From assembly GCA_965116685.1 (NCBI GenBank), contig OZ220707.1, forward strand, positions 1 through 64,000: a stretch of DNA of 64,000 bases. The letters run 5' to 3'. The position numbers were made by a program, and so were the translations under genes. Positions 27,616 to 36,487 of this stretch are shown in pieces. Positions within the stretch are counted from its first letter, which is position 1. The number at the start of each line of letters is the position of its first letter. Under the pieces are notes generated by a model. That model ran no database searches. It saw nothing but the letters and a program-made list of their open reading frames with translations, and was not told the DNA's origin. The stretch comes from Bin80 sp965116685 (GTDB lineage: Bacteria > Bacteroidota > Rhodothermia > Rhodothermales > Bin80).

Positions 27616-27991
27616 CCATGCACTTGTACTCTTCCGGCTTTTGTCTCTTCCACTCATTCATGACCTTTGCGGATTTGTGAACTGGATAGTTTTCCAAGAT
27701 CAAGTGGAGTTCCAGTCTTTGAGCACAGTCCGTTCAGCTATGCTGAGGAATTGCAGCACTCTTGGTGATATACCATTGTAGATCTCACCGATCACCTCTC
27801 ACGAGGTCCCCTCTAATACCACGAGGAGATTGTCATACCTTGGCACTTATAGTCGTAATTCATTGTTCCTGCACATCTTGCCTGAACGACAGGCTGAGTC
27901 CAAAATATACCATCCTACACGAATGGGGACAGACCCAATAATCAACGCATCATTCGAGCACTACAGAGTCATGAATATTAGATCGGGCAAA
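27616..27991. other. 376-base non-coding gap before the restriction gene remnant
   Basis: No convincing gene, tRNA or inverted repeat is seen. It separates the core RND locus from the accessory zone that starts with the C-terminal fragment of res. Confidence 0.5.
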
Positions 27992-28301
27992 TTAGTCAGT
28001 AACTGCATTGCAGTGCCTTCTCAAGATTTCGGGTAGTTCGCCTGGAGCGCGAGATATATCGCAAGACCAATATCCAAATCTCCCATGCGCATTAACGGCT
28101 TCAACCCACTCTTGAAGGAATTTATGCTTGGTGCGCGTCAGTTCAGTTTCTTCTCCTTTTGTTTCGAGAATCAACATAGTGCCAGACTTGAGTCGAATAA
28201 TAAAATCAGGGCGGTACTTTCGAATGACGCCTCGGTGAGTATATAAGATTTCAAAACCAAGGTGGTCATTTTTGACCCATGCGACCACTTCAGGGCTAGC
28301 G
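27992..28301 (-). pseudogene. C-terminal fragment of type III restriction enzyme Res, cut off by an IS
   Basis: About 100 residues beginning in frame at SPEVVAWVKNDHLGFEI and running through YRPDFIIRLKSGTMLILETKG to the stop. The PD...(x)LETKG pattern is the PD-(D/E)xK nuclease motif of type III Res subunits, so this piece holds the DNA-cleavage domain. Its missing upstream part resumes at 30888 after the IS4-family element. Joining the two at the target duplication reads ...LDASPEVVAWVKND without a break. Confidence 0.88.
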
Positions 28302-30887
28302 CTACCTGTTGCTTTTTTTTAAAACTTGACATTGGCAAAAACGTTCTGTATCTTCGTGATATGGAACGTGCACCGTCCTCCATATTGTCCTGTTTACGCG
28401 CCTCGCCTTGCGGCTTGAACGAGGTTTTACAGTCTCATCGGTCCTACGGGCGTACTGCACTGGCCCGTAAAGTGTGTGAGGTCTTCGGATTTTACAGTGC
28501 AACTGGAAAGCTCCGCACGGCAAGTAGTTTACAGGCATTGGCGGTGCTGGAACGGGAGGGGGCAATCAAGCTCCCTGCTTCCGATCCGCGCCCCAATCGT
28601 CCGAACGCTCGTTTGCTTCCAGATCCGGTCTCGTCTCCCATTGATGTGCCGGATCGACTCGGTACCCTAAAGGGATTACGGATTGAACGCGTACGGACTC
28701 GGGATGAGTTGGCCCTTTGGAATACCTTGATGGCCCATGAGCACCCGTTGGGGGTGACCAAGTTTGCTGGCATTCAGAAGAAATATATATTCAACAGTGA
28801 CCATGGCTATCTTGGGGGGATTGGATTTGCGGCGGCCGCGTTATATTTGGCTGCGCGGGATATGTGGATGGGCTGGTCATCCGAGCAGCGGGAGACGTAT
28901 CGGTCCCACGTAATGGGTCTGAACCGTTTTTTGATTCGTCCAGACGTTCGGTGCAAAAACCTGGCCAGCCATCTATTGTCTCGCTCTTTGCGGCAGATGA
29001 AAGCAGATCTGTACGAGGAGCACGCAAAGCGGATTTGGGTGGTCGAGACCTTTGTGGATCCATCGTACTCGGGTAGTTGTTTTCTCGCAGCAGGATTCCA
29101 CAAGGTGGGGCAGACGATCGGACGAGGCCGTCATGCTTCCACGAATGCGTGTACGCGGAGCAAAAAGGCGGTCTTGTTGTACGAGTTTTCTTGTGGATGG
29201 CGAACCCAGTTGGGCGTTGCTCCTGCACCGATCTACCCCACGTTGGAGATTCATGAAGGCCTTGATGGAGACCAGTGGTCTGAGCATGAGTTTGGGGAGG
29301 CGGATTTGGGGCATCGGAGTCGGACCAAGCGTTTAGTCAGAAGTGCCGATTTGCTGAGTCGTGTACCAGGAGAACCAATTACTGCGAATCTTGAGATGGA
29401 TCGTTCCGCGGTGGCCGGCCATTACCGATTTATTGAAAATCCCGACACGACGGCGGTGACACCGGAACGGATTCTGGCCCCCCATCGCAGCCGGACCGTG
29501 GAACGAATTCGTGGAGAGAAGACGGTTCTGTGCGTGATTGACGAGACCAAGATTTCCTATAGTACCCGTCCAGCGTGTGATGGACTGGAGGTGGTGGGAC
29601 GGAATCAGACGACTTCGAAAGCGGAGGGCGTCCGGTTGCACGCCACCTTAGCGGTGAATGATCGGGGACTTCCTCTGGGCGTACTGCGCTGCGGATATCG
29701 CCCCTCCGATCCGTCAAGCAAGTTTCCAGACCGGCAACGATGGGAGGATGCAGTCGACGATGTCGTGGAATGTGCGAAAGACGTTCGGCGTTCCACGCGA
29801 ATGGTGGTGGTCATTGATCGGGAGGGAGACAGTGCCCCCCTGATGGAGCGATGTCTGCGCAGTCAGCGCGTGGATGTGTTGGTTCGTGCAAAGCATGACC
29901 GGGTTCTCCCGAATGGGAAAAAGCTTTTTGGACTGGTTCGAGGACTCAAGTCTTCCGGCGAGATAGCGGTTCCGGTTCAGCGATTGAGTCGTCGGGTCAA
30001 GTCAGGCCGGGTTCTGAATGAGGGACGTGAAGGCCGGGATGCATGTATGGAGGTCCGCTTTTGTGCAGTGGAACTGCCCTGTGGTCCGATGAATGCCGTC
30101 CAGATCCGGGAAACCCATCGCTCGTCCGGTGCACTGGAATGGATTCTGTTGACCAGCCTTCCCGTGAATACATTTGAGGAAGCGAAACAGATCGTACAGT
30201 ATTATCTGTTACGATGGCGGATTGAAGACATCTTCCGAGTTCTGAAAGGTGGATGCAAAGTGGAAGAATTACGGATGCAGTCGGCCCGTGCACTTCACCG
30301 TGCGGTGACCCTCTACATGGTGATTGCTTGGCGTTTGCTGTTAATGACGCTTCTGGGGCGAGATGTTTCCAATGCATCGATGGAGGTGATGTTTACTAAG
30401 ATCCAACTGCGCGTTCTGAATAATTTAGCGATGGAACATGATTTACCGAAGCCAGTCACGATGGCATCGGCAGTCCTGTTGGTTGCACTTCTGGGCGGCT
30501 ATCAAACGGGCAAGAAACGTCCACCGCCGGGGGTGGAGGTCATGTGGCGTGGCTACCGGCGCCTGGAAGTGGGTGCCATGTGTGTGTCGCTGGATAGGAA
30601 ACATCAAGACCGGGCTCCCCCCTAGTCCTCCGAATATCTGGAACTTGTGGGAAGGCAGAACCTGGGGCAGGAACTGAATTGAGACGCTCGTGCGGGGGTG
30701 GTGTGTTAATCTGGAAGACTGCAGAGACCGATTCCCTAACTCCGCAAAAATGGAATTCGCTCCCCGCAAGGAACGCTCACGCCTCAGATAAAACGACTCA
30801 AAAACGGATCCATGTTAAGAAGTGCAAAAAATGAAGGCTTTCAGACAAAATCAACTATGTCAAGTATTATATTTGAGCAACAGGTAG
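28302..30887 (+). mobile_element. IS4-family insertion sequence inserted in res
   Basis: A 2586-base element. Both ends read CTACCTGTTGCT inward (12-bp terminal repeats), and ACTTGACAT recurs at position 23 from each end. GGCTAGCG flanks it as an 8-bp direct repeat (28294-28301 and 30888-30895); because AG is shared with the right end, the exact split is ambiguous by two bases. Removing the element and one repeat copy restores the res reading frame at this point. It carries a single transposase gene with about 60 bases to the left and 260 bases to the right. Confidence 0.88.
28361..30625 (+). CDS. IS4-family transposase with N-terminal DruA-like (DUF4338) domain
   Basis: A 754-residue fusion. 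Residues about 100-260 match the DUF4338/DruA pattern (DMWMGWSSEQR, then NRFLIRPDVRCKNLASHLL and VVETFVDPSYSGSCFLAAGF). Residues about 305-740 form a Tn5-like DDE transposase: an N-terminal DNA-binding part (EFGEADLGHRSRTKRLV), Asp394 (CVIDETK), Asp486 (VIDREGD) and Glu622 in the IS4 signature Y-x2-R-x3-E-x6-K (residues 615-629). All catalytic residues are intact, so it may be active. The ATG at 28361 is preferred, as earlier codons overlap the res remnant and terminal repeat. Confidence 0.88.
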   Translation: MERAPSSILSCLRASPCGLNEVLQSHRSYGRTALARKVCEVFGFYSATGKLRTASSLQALAVLEREGAIKLPASDPRPNRPNARLLPDPVSSPIDVPDRLGTLKGLRIERVRTRDELALWNTLMAHEHPLGVTKFAGIQKKYIFNSDHGYLGGIGFAAAALYLAARDMWMGWSSEQRETYRSHVMGLNRFLIRPDVRCKNLASHLLSRSLRQMKADLYEEHAKRIWVVETFVDPSYSGSCFLAAGFHKVGQTIGRGRHASTNACTRSKKAVLLYEFSCGWRTQLGVAPAPIYPTLEIHEGLDGDQWSEHEFGEADLGHRSRTKRLVRSADLLSRVPGEPITANLEMDRSAVAGHYRFIENPDTTAVTPERILAPHRSRTVERIRGEKTVLCVIDETKISYSTRPACDGLEVVGRNQTTSKAEGVRLHATLAVNDRGLPLGVLRCGYRPSDPSSKFPDRQRWEDAVDDVVECAKDVRRSTRMVVVIDREGDSAPLMERCLRSQRVDVLVRAKHDRVLPNGKKLFGLVRGLKSSGEIAVPVQRLSRRVKSGRVLNEGREGRDACMEVRFCAVELPCGPMNAVQIRETHRSSGALEWILLTSLPVNTFEEAKQIVQYYLLRWRIEDIFRVLKGGCKVEELRMQSARALHRAVTLYMVIAWRLLLMTLLGRDVSNASMEVMFTKIQLRVLNNLAMEHDLPKPVTMASAVLLVALLGGYQTGKKRPPPGVEVMWRGYRRLEVGAMCVSLDRKHQDRAPP

Positions 30888-31491
30888 GGCTAGCGTCCAG
30901 TATACTGGAATCCGAGGCTTCCCATGTACTATCACAGACACAATAATTTATGTGGCTCCGTTTTGTGAGTTCGCACGGCTTGCAGGTATACCATGTACTC
31001 ATATCACCAGTTGAACGAATAGGTTGATCTTGATCTAACACTAGATCCAGCTTCTTGGTATTTTGAAAATGAACCGCATCCAAAATATGCTGGGCCACCC
31101 GGGCCATGCTAAGTGTGATAATGATTTTACGGTAACTGTCACTCAGAGGGCCCAGAGAGTGTGGAATGATGCGAATTCTATCCGATTGAGCAATAAATTT
31201 TTCGGCCAAATGTACCAACTGAGCTAACAGGGCAACTTTACCTGCTTCCCAACTCGGCTGAACCTGATCATAAACATCTCTTGCTGCTTCAAAAACGATT
31301 CGCTGCATGCGCGTCCCTCTTGTTAAACGCTCTAAGTCAATCGACTTGATCTTGGTTATATCGGGTTTGCCTTCTACAATGGGAGCCAATTCGGCTATTT
31401 TTGTAATCTTTGTGACATCCAAGTTGAGTGGGCCCAGTTTTTCCCAATTTACGGACAGTTCTGGGCGGAGTGTATGCTCCACCCGAATCAC
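30888..31491 (-). pseudogene. Central fragment of type III Res
   Basis: About 200 residues continuous with the Res family: RVEHTLRPELSVNW, then RIVFEAARDVYDQVQPSW and IRSTGDMSTWYTCKPCE to STWEASDSSILDASP, where the IS4-family element begins and the frame runs into IS sequence (stop at 30841). The sense frame extends beyond 31491 to about 31551 (IEPVSDREVFEISWPN) but is out of phase with the N-terminal part because of the 66-bp insertion upstream. Confidence 0.88.
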
Positions 31492-31507
31492 ATTTGGCCA
31501 CGATATC

Positions 31508-33493
31508 TCAAATACCTCTCTGTCTGAAACTGGTTCTATGGCGATCTGCAGCCATTTTAGAAGGGGTAAAGGCGTTCAATCGGACCCCCTTCCAGAAGAT
31601 GTCCGGCACCCGACAAAGCAGGTTGGGTTTGGGGGGAGGAGGCGGATTGTCATGCCCACCCTCATGAGGCAGAAACGTAAACGGAACACCGAAAATATTT
31701 ACATACTCTGGTTCAAAAAGACCAGTGTCTGGATTCACATCGTAAGTAGTACGACGTAGTCCACGCCCGACAACTTGCTCGCAAAGGAGTTGACTAGAGA
31801 ATGCTCTCAGTCCCATAATATGAGTAACGGTCTTCGCATCCCATCCTTCGGATAACATTCCAACGGAGATCACGTTTTGGATCAGTTCTCCTGGTTCATC
31901 GGCCTGTCCTACAGTATCTACTTGTTGCCGTAGAAACTCTGCCTTTTCCTTGCTTGTACGGACTCCTTTCGGGTTGATATTACCCGGAGAAAGGTTCCAA
32001 TCAGTGATTGGCTCTTCTGAGCTTTCGGCTTTGTTGAGTACTTTTGAATCAATGTGGAGAGTACGCTTAGGATCACATAATTCTTCAATTCCCACCTTTT
32101 TACGATCAAACGCATATTTAATGCGTGCTGCTGTTTCTGTGCGATTAGCGACGGTAATCATCACCGGCCGAGTACTATCTTCCGATAGCGTTTTCCAATT
32201 CTCGGCAGTTTTTCGCCAATCATGGCCAAGCAAATAATAGCCGTTCATTACCAAGTCAGGTAATGGTTCCTCAGGTTTAGCCCGCGGCCTATTTAAGTCG
32301 GCCTGAACATCGGGATCGTTATAGATATGATACAAGCGTGACTTGTATGTTTTGGCGTCTGGCAAAGCATCATCATGAATAACAACACGGGGAGTCTTCA
32401 CGAGTCCAGACTCAATTGCATCGTTAAGTCCGAAGTCACTTATAATCCAGTCAAAAAGCGCATCATCTCGGTTTCGATTACCTGACGGCGCAAAAGGCGT
32501 TGCCGAAAAATCATAGCACTTGAGTATGCCACATGCCCTATGGATTCGGTCCAATCCTCCAACCCATTTCGTGGCTTCTTCTACAACGTTTTTGCGAATC
32601 CCTTTCACCTTTGATCCAGGGGATTCTCGGCAGTTTTTCGCCGAAATACGCCATGCATGATGTGCTTCATCGTTGATGACCAATAAATTTCGAGCTGTCG
32701 CCATATCTTCAAGAACTTCCCGAACATAAGCCTTATCACTCATCACTCCGCGTTTATCAACTCCACGTTTTTTTGCAATCTGTTCCTCCGTTTCCCAATT
32801 CAGAGCATGCCAATTTCGAACTACGATACGCCCTTGGCGCAGCTTTTCAAGTAAGGATGAGGGTACTACACGAAAGCTTTCGTAGTAATTTCCCGCATTC
32901 GTTGGTTTCAGAACTGCTAACCGGTTCTTAACCGTTAGCCCTGGAGCTACAACCAATATATTTTTGGAGAACCGTACATCCTGCTTATACGTGACCTTGT
33001 TGAGGATATGCCATGCGATTATCATGGCCATCACCACGGTCTTTCCCGAGCCTGTTGCCATCTTCGCGCACAACCGATTAAACATTCCACCATCGGAAGG
33101 AACATCCAGACCAACCTTTTCGCTTGAAGATGCTTCCGTGAGCCAGATTAATGTTTCGGCGGCTTCCAATTGGCAAAAGAAAAACCTCCTTCTCGCAAAT
33201 TCCTCTGGATCATTCCAATAATTCAGCAATCTCCTCGTAATTCCTGTGACTCCAGGGTATCCTGCATTACGCCAATCTTTGACACGGGGCCGAATTTGGT
33301 TAACCAAAGGGATCCCCTTAAATACTCCAGGATCATCAAAGGCCTTCGAATCGCCGGAAGCGACTACGTATCCTGCAGATCGACGTCCATCAACCAAATC
33401 GAATAATCGCTTCTGTCTGTCATAACGCCAGTGCTTTGTTGGCTCTTGGTACGGCGAGTTTATGATCAGTTTATCAATGGTGGCGCTTGGCAT
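31508..33493 (-). pseudogene. N-terminal part of type III Res (helicase domains)
   Basis: About 640 meaningful residues of a superfamily 2 ATPase: Walker A ATGSGKT with Lys151, the DEAH-type box NDEAHHAW, FSATPFAPSG (motif III) and VGRGLRR (motif VI). It would translocate on or switch DNA for the Mod-Res complex. The last 22 residues before the stop at 31508 come from the 66-bp insertion and a shifted frame. The start is probably the ATG at 33493 rather than 33505. With its nuclease domain detached, this protein could hydrolyse ATP but not cut DNA. Confidence 0.9.
31552..31617 (-). mobile_element. 66-bp insertion with 4-bp direct repeats, shifting the res frame
   Basis: GCAG occurs at both 31548-31551 and 31618-31621. 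Deleting the 66 bases and one GCAG restores one frame through PPPPPKPNLQIAIEPVSDRE, as expected of Res proteins; with the insert present the frame shifts by one and ends at 31508. The insert has no clear terminal inverted repeats, but contains TGTC...GACA. It may be an IS remnant or excision scar. Confidence 0.6.
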
Positions 33494-33653
33494 TATTCTG
33501 TCCAAGTAACTCTGTCACTCCAAGATTAGAAATTATTAGGCGGATGTTGCCTGTGGGTTCAAGGTGCCCATATCCACATCCCGAATATCCTTGTAGATGT
33601 GGGTTACGCATGCACAATTTTGACGGAGTTTGGAATTTGTCCTTTTTTTTCAT
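33474..33653 (-). CDS. Small ORF between mod and res
   Basis: A 59-residue frame whose ATG overlaps the mod stop in TGATG and whose end overlaps the res start by about 20 bases, exactly filling the gap. The sequence has two Cys/His clusters (CMRNPHLQGYSGCGYGHLE) that could be a zinc ribbon, then IRLIISNLGVTELLGQ. Tight coupling on both sides and a protein-like composition make it a probable real gene of the restriction operon. I do not recognise the family. Confidence 0.5.
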   Translation of the reverse strand: MKKKDKFQTPSKLCMRNPHLQGYSGCGYGHLEPTGNIRLIISNLGVTELLGQNNAKRHH

Positions 33654-34518
33654 CACTCCAATTCCACAATTTTCAAACTTTCAATGCCACGATCATCAAT
33701 AATTTTGACGGCAACACGACGATGTTGACCACATTTAAATGGTAATGACTGTGTACCGACATAAGCTTTTAAGAGATTTGCATCAACCTCTGCTTTAAGG
33801 TTCTTTTCGAGTCGTTTTAAGTCCTCCGCGCCCTTATTTGTAAGAAAGAACACCTGTCGGGGAAACAGGCTGCGGCCATCGTAATCGGTGTCCAGCATCC
33901 ACATTGCAATCTTATCCGAACCGCCGGACTCAATGTCCCCCGTCTCCATGTTGAAATAATCAAATCCATGAATGGAAACGTAATATTCTTTTTCTGCTGC
34001 ATTAGTGCTGGGGCACTCGACTGTCACATCCGGCTGACCAATCAACCAAAAACTCTCGTTACTTGCACGCTTCTTTTTTAGGTCATCGGTCAACAGATCA
34101 ACATTCATCTGCGCTTTGAGCAGGGTAACACCAGGCCAGTTCGTTTCATCAATGTCTTTAGACGCTTCAGGATCGAATTGAAAGGCTGCAAAAATTATTA
34201 TGGTGGGTTTTGGAACAAGTTTTTGCGCTTCCTCAATTGCACTCGCGACTTGACGCTGCTCCAATGGAGCATGATCCGGCCCAAATGAAACGACCACACG
34301 ATCTGGCATAGCCGTAGAAACTCCACTTTCTTTATTGCCGGGTCGCGTTTCGCCCTCGGCGTGCAAAAAACGCATCGTCGGTAAGGGCTCCAGTCTCACG
34401 AAAGAAATACGCTGACCTGCCTTACCTCGCACACCAGTTTTGAGTAATTCATCCCGCCAATCATTTTGACGGATTGTTTCTCCTGTACGGGCTAAAGAAA
34501 AATCGGGGGGGGGACTCT
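33653..34518 (-). pseudogene. C-terminal fragment of type III DNA methyltransferase Mod, cut off by an IS110-family element
   Basis: About 288 residues starting in frame at ESPPPDFSLARTGETIRQ and running to the stop, with conserved stretches FGPDHAPLEQRQV, IIFAAFQFDPEASKDIDE and MWMLDTDYDGRSLFPRQVFF. These belong to the C-terminal part of Mod-like proteins whose N-terminal methyltransferase part lies at 36488-38194. The fragment has gained an in-frame ATG from the IS end and could be translated, but alone lacks the catalytic motifs. Confidence 0.85.
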
Positions 34519-34852
34519 CTACCATTTATGCAAGTAAAAAAGCGGAATTTTAGAATTTTTTTTTTCAGGCATGATTTTTTGATCGTTTCACCACGAATTT
34601 TGCCCGTTTCCGTATGATTTCGCACAGATCTGCCGCCCCCAACTCTTCAATCATCGGGGTTGATCCTTATAACTTTGCAAGTGATGACATCGCAGACTGC
34701 AGATCAGTTGATGTACTCGTGGAATGACAGAGCAAGCCCATAAACTGAGACAACGGGCACCTCAATTTTGATGGAATACTCTACCGTTAAGTGAGTGTCA
34801 GGATACGAAAATCCTCCACCGCCAGGGGGTTAAGGACAATGGATAGAGCAAT

Positions 34853-36154
34853 TCATGAGGCAGCGGCGGTTCTACGACTGGGATCAAAGAGGGTCCGATC
34901 TCGAAGCATTACGCAAGCGACGGCCAAGAGGCGATCGCCAACCGATCGCAGACACCGGCCGTGGGTATGCCCTCGCTTACGTAGAGCTTGGTACTTTGCT
35001 TTGCTGATGGGATCATGCTGTATCGCGACTCTGCTCCAGTGGTAGACCGCATTGCCCAAGCGGGACTGGTAGGCTTTTCGTCGAACGACTTGCCACGATT
35101 TTCCAGAACGTTTTGTCACCGGTGCCACCCCACAAAAACATCGCAGGCCTCGATAATTTCGATCGTAGAGTAATTCATAGCCTTCCGAGATGATCGTTGC
35201 CAGGACCATTGGTCCCACCCCTGGAAGGGAGGAGAGGATCTCTACATCGCTCAAGGCTTTTTTATCGGTGGATGTTTCCTGCTCAGGTGCCGTGTTCTGC
35301 GACGTGCAGTTTGCTGTCGCTGGACCCGGAATGTCGTTGAGCGAATCAAGAATCGTTTCCATGGCTTGTTTCGCTTCGCTGATCTGCTGTTGAATTACCT
35401 TGAGCTGTTGCAGACAAACTTGGATGCAAAACGTTGCGCCCTTCACCGTACCGGGGTCGGCGCTGACGGCTTCGGCTCGCAGCTGTGTGAGCACCTCTTC
35501 TGCATTCAAACGCCGTATGCGGTGGTTTTTTAGGATCTTTTCTACCGAACTGAGATGAATCCGGCGTGCACGCTTCGGCGTGAGAACGAGTTTCCAGAGG
35601 GCTAGGAACACGGGGGAGTACAACTCGAACTTGAGTTCCAAGAACTGTGGGAAGTACTCCCAGAGTTCCATTCGGACCTGGTGGACGAGCCGAGCACGTT
35701 GGCGGATCAATTCATCGCTGATCCGTGACAACTTACGCAGTTCAGAGATTTTGGGATGCGCAGGTGCCAGTTTACGGAAACATTCCAGATCGGTCCGGAG
35801 GGCATTGGCGAGGACCCAGGCATCTTTGCGATCATCTTTCGACCCTGCAGGCGAGAATCGATCCCGGAATCGGTCGGATTGTTTGGGATTGATGGAAAAG
35901 ACGTGAATCCCACGCCCCAACAGAGCCTCCACAATAGGACCGTGCGGAACCTCAATGCCGACGCCAATATGCTCGGCATAACCGTCTGCGTGATCAAGGA
36001 TCCAATCGACGAATCCTTGGATGCCTTCGCCGGAATGAGAAAACTTCTTCTCCCCCAGACGGTCCCCCTCTTGGTTCAGGATGCAGGCTTGGTGAAACTG
36101 GGACCCCCAGTCAACGCCAACCAGGATAACGAGTTGTTGCAACTTCTTGGACAT
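34853..36154 (-). CDS. IS110-family transposase (DEDD recombinase)
   Basis: A 433-residue protein with an N-terminal RuvC-like DEDD domain: Asp15 (GVDWGS), Glu68 (GIEVPHG), Asp108 and Asp111 (SKDDRKDAW). A coiled middle and a C-terminal Tnp_20 domain follow (SSLPGVGPMVLATIISEGYE, then FCGVAPVTKRSGKS with the candidate nucleophilic Ser). Intact length and motifs suggest it is functional. Proteins of this family act with a bridge RNA encoded in the non-coding end of the element. Confidence 0.93.
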   Translation of the reverse strand: MSKKLQQLVILVGVDWGSQFHQACILNQEGDRLGEKKFSHSGEGIQGFVDWILDHADGYAEHIGVGIEVPHGPIVEALLGRGIHVFSINPKQSDRFRDRFSPAGSKDDRKDAWVLANALRTDLECFRKLAPAHPKISELRKLSRISDELIRQRARLVHQVRMELWEYFPQFLELKFELYSPVFLALWKLVLTPKRARRIHLSSVEKILKNHRIRRLNAEEVLTQLRAEAVSADPGTVKGATFCIQVCLQQLKVIQQQISEAKQAMETILDSLNDIPGPATANCTSQNTAPEQETSTDKKALSDVEILSSLPGVGPMVLATIISEGYELLYDRNYRGLRCFCGVAPVTKRSGKSWQVVRRKAYQSRLGNAVYHWSRVAIQHDPISKAKYQALRKRGHTHGRCLRSVGDRLLAVACVMLRDRTLFDPSRRTAAAS

Positions 36155-36487
36155 AATTCAGTACCTTTTTAAGGTTGGAAAAATGCGGGTCGCCGTGACG
36201 TTGCGTCTGTCCCTGTATCAATGCTAATAGCATACACTCTCTACTGGACGTCTAATCACGGTATTCCCTGGGGTACTAGTCCCCCCCAGGCGTTCTAGGC
36301 GCAGGGGGCGTTTGGTTACTCCCAGGGAGATTACCCGCGCTACATGGTGCAAAACAAAAATTCTTGTTTTGTAAATCCAGAACATTCAACGGTGCCGCGA
36401 CTCAAAATCTTCCGCGATATCGAAAAATTTTCATTTGATGGTTTACAAAATTGAACCCTGTTGAACATCATCTATAAGATACAGGGG
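36155..36487 (-). ncRNA. Candidate bridge RNA region in the left end of the IS110 element
   Basis: The 333 non-coding bases upstream of the recombinase start correspond to the end where IS110-group elements encode their bridge (seek) RNA. The stretch is structure-rich: CCTGGGG (36267-36273) pairs perfectly with CCCCAGG (36284-36290), and further G/C runs follow. Transcript ends, guide loops and target match were not established, so this marks a region rather than a defined RNA. The 330 bases on the other side are the alternative. Confidence 0.4.

Larger units (their letters stand above)
34519..36487 (-). mobile_element. IS110-family insertion sequence inserted in mod
   Basis: The mod reading frame breaks off within a Pro run (QEQSPPP) at about 36487 and resumes with SPPPDFSLA at about 34518. 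Between lie about 1.97 kb with one IS110-type recombinase gene and some 330 non-coding bases on each side. No terminal inverted repeats are evident, as is usual for this family. Because both junctions fall in C-rich sequence the ends are uncertain by several bases. Confidence 0.8.

Noticed and set aside
28262..28360. Earlier start of the IS4-family transposase at 28262
   Set aside because: These codons lie over the res remnant, the target duplication and the terminal repeat, outside or at the edge of the element.
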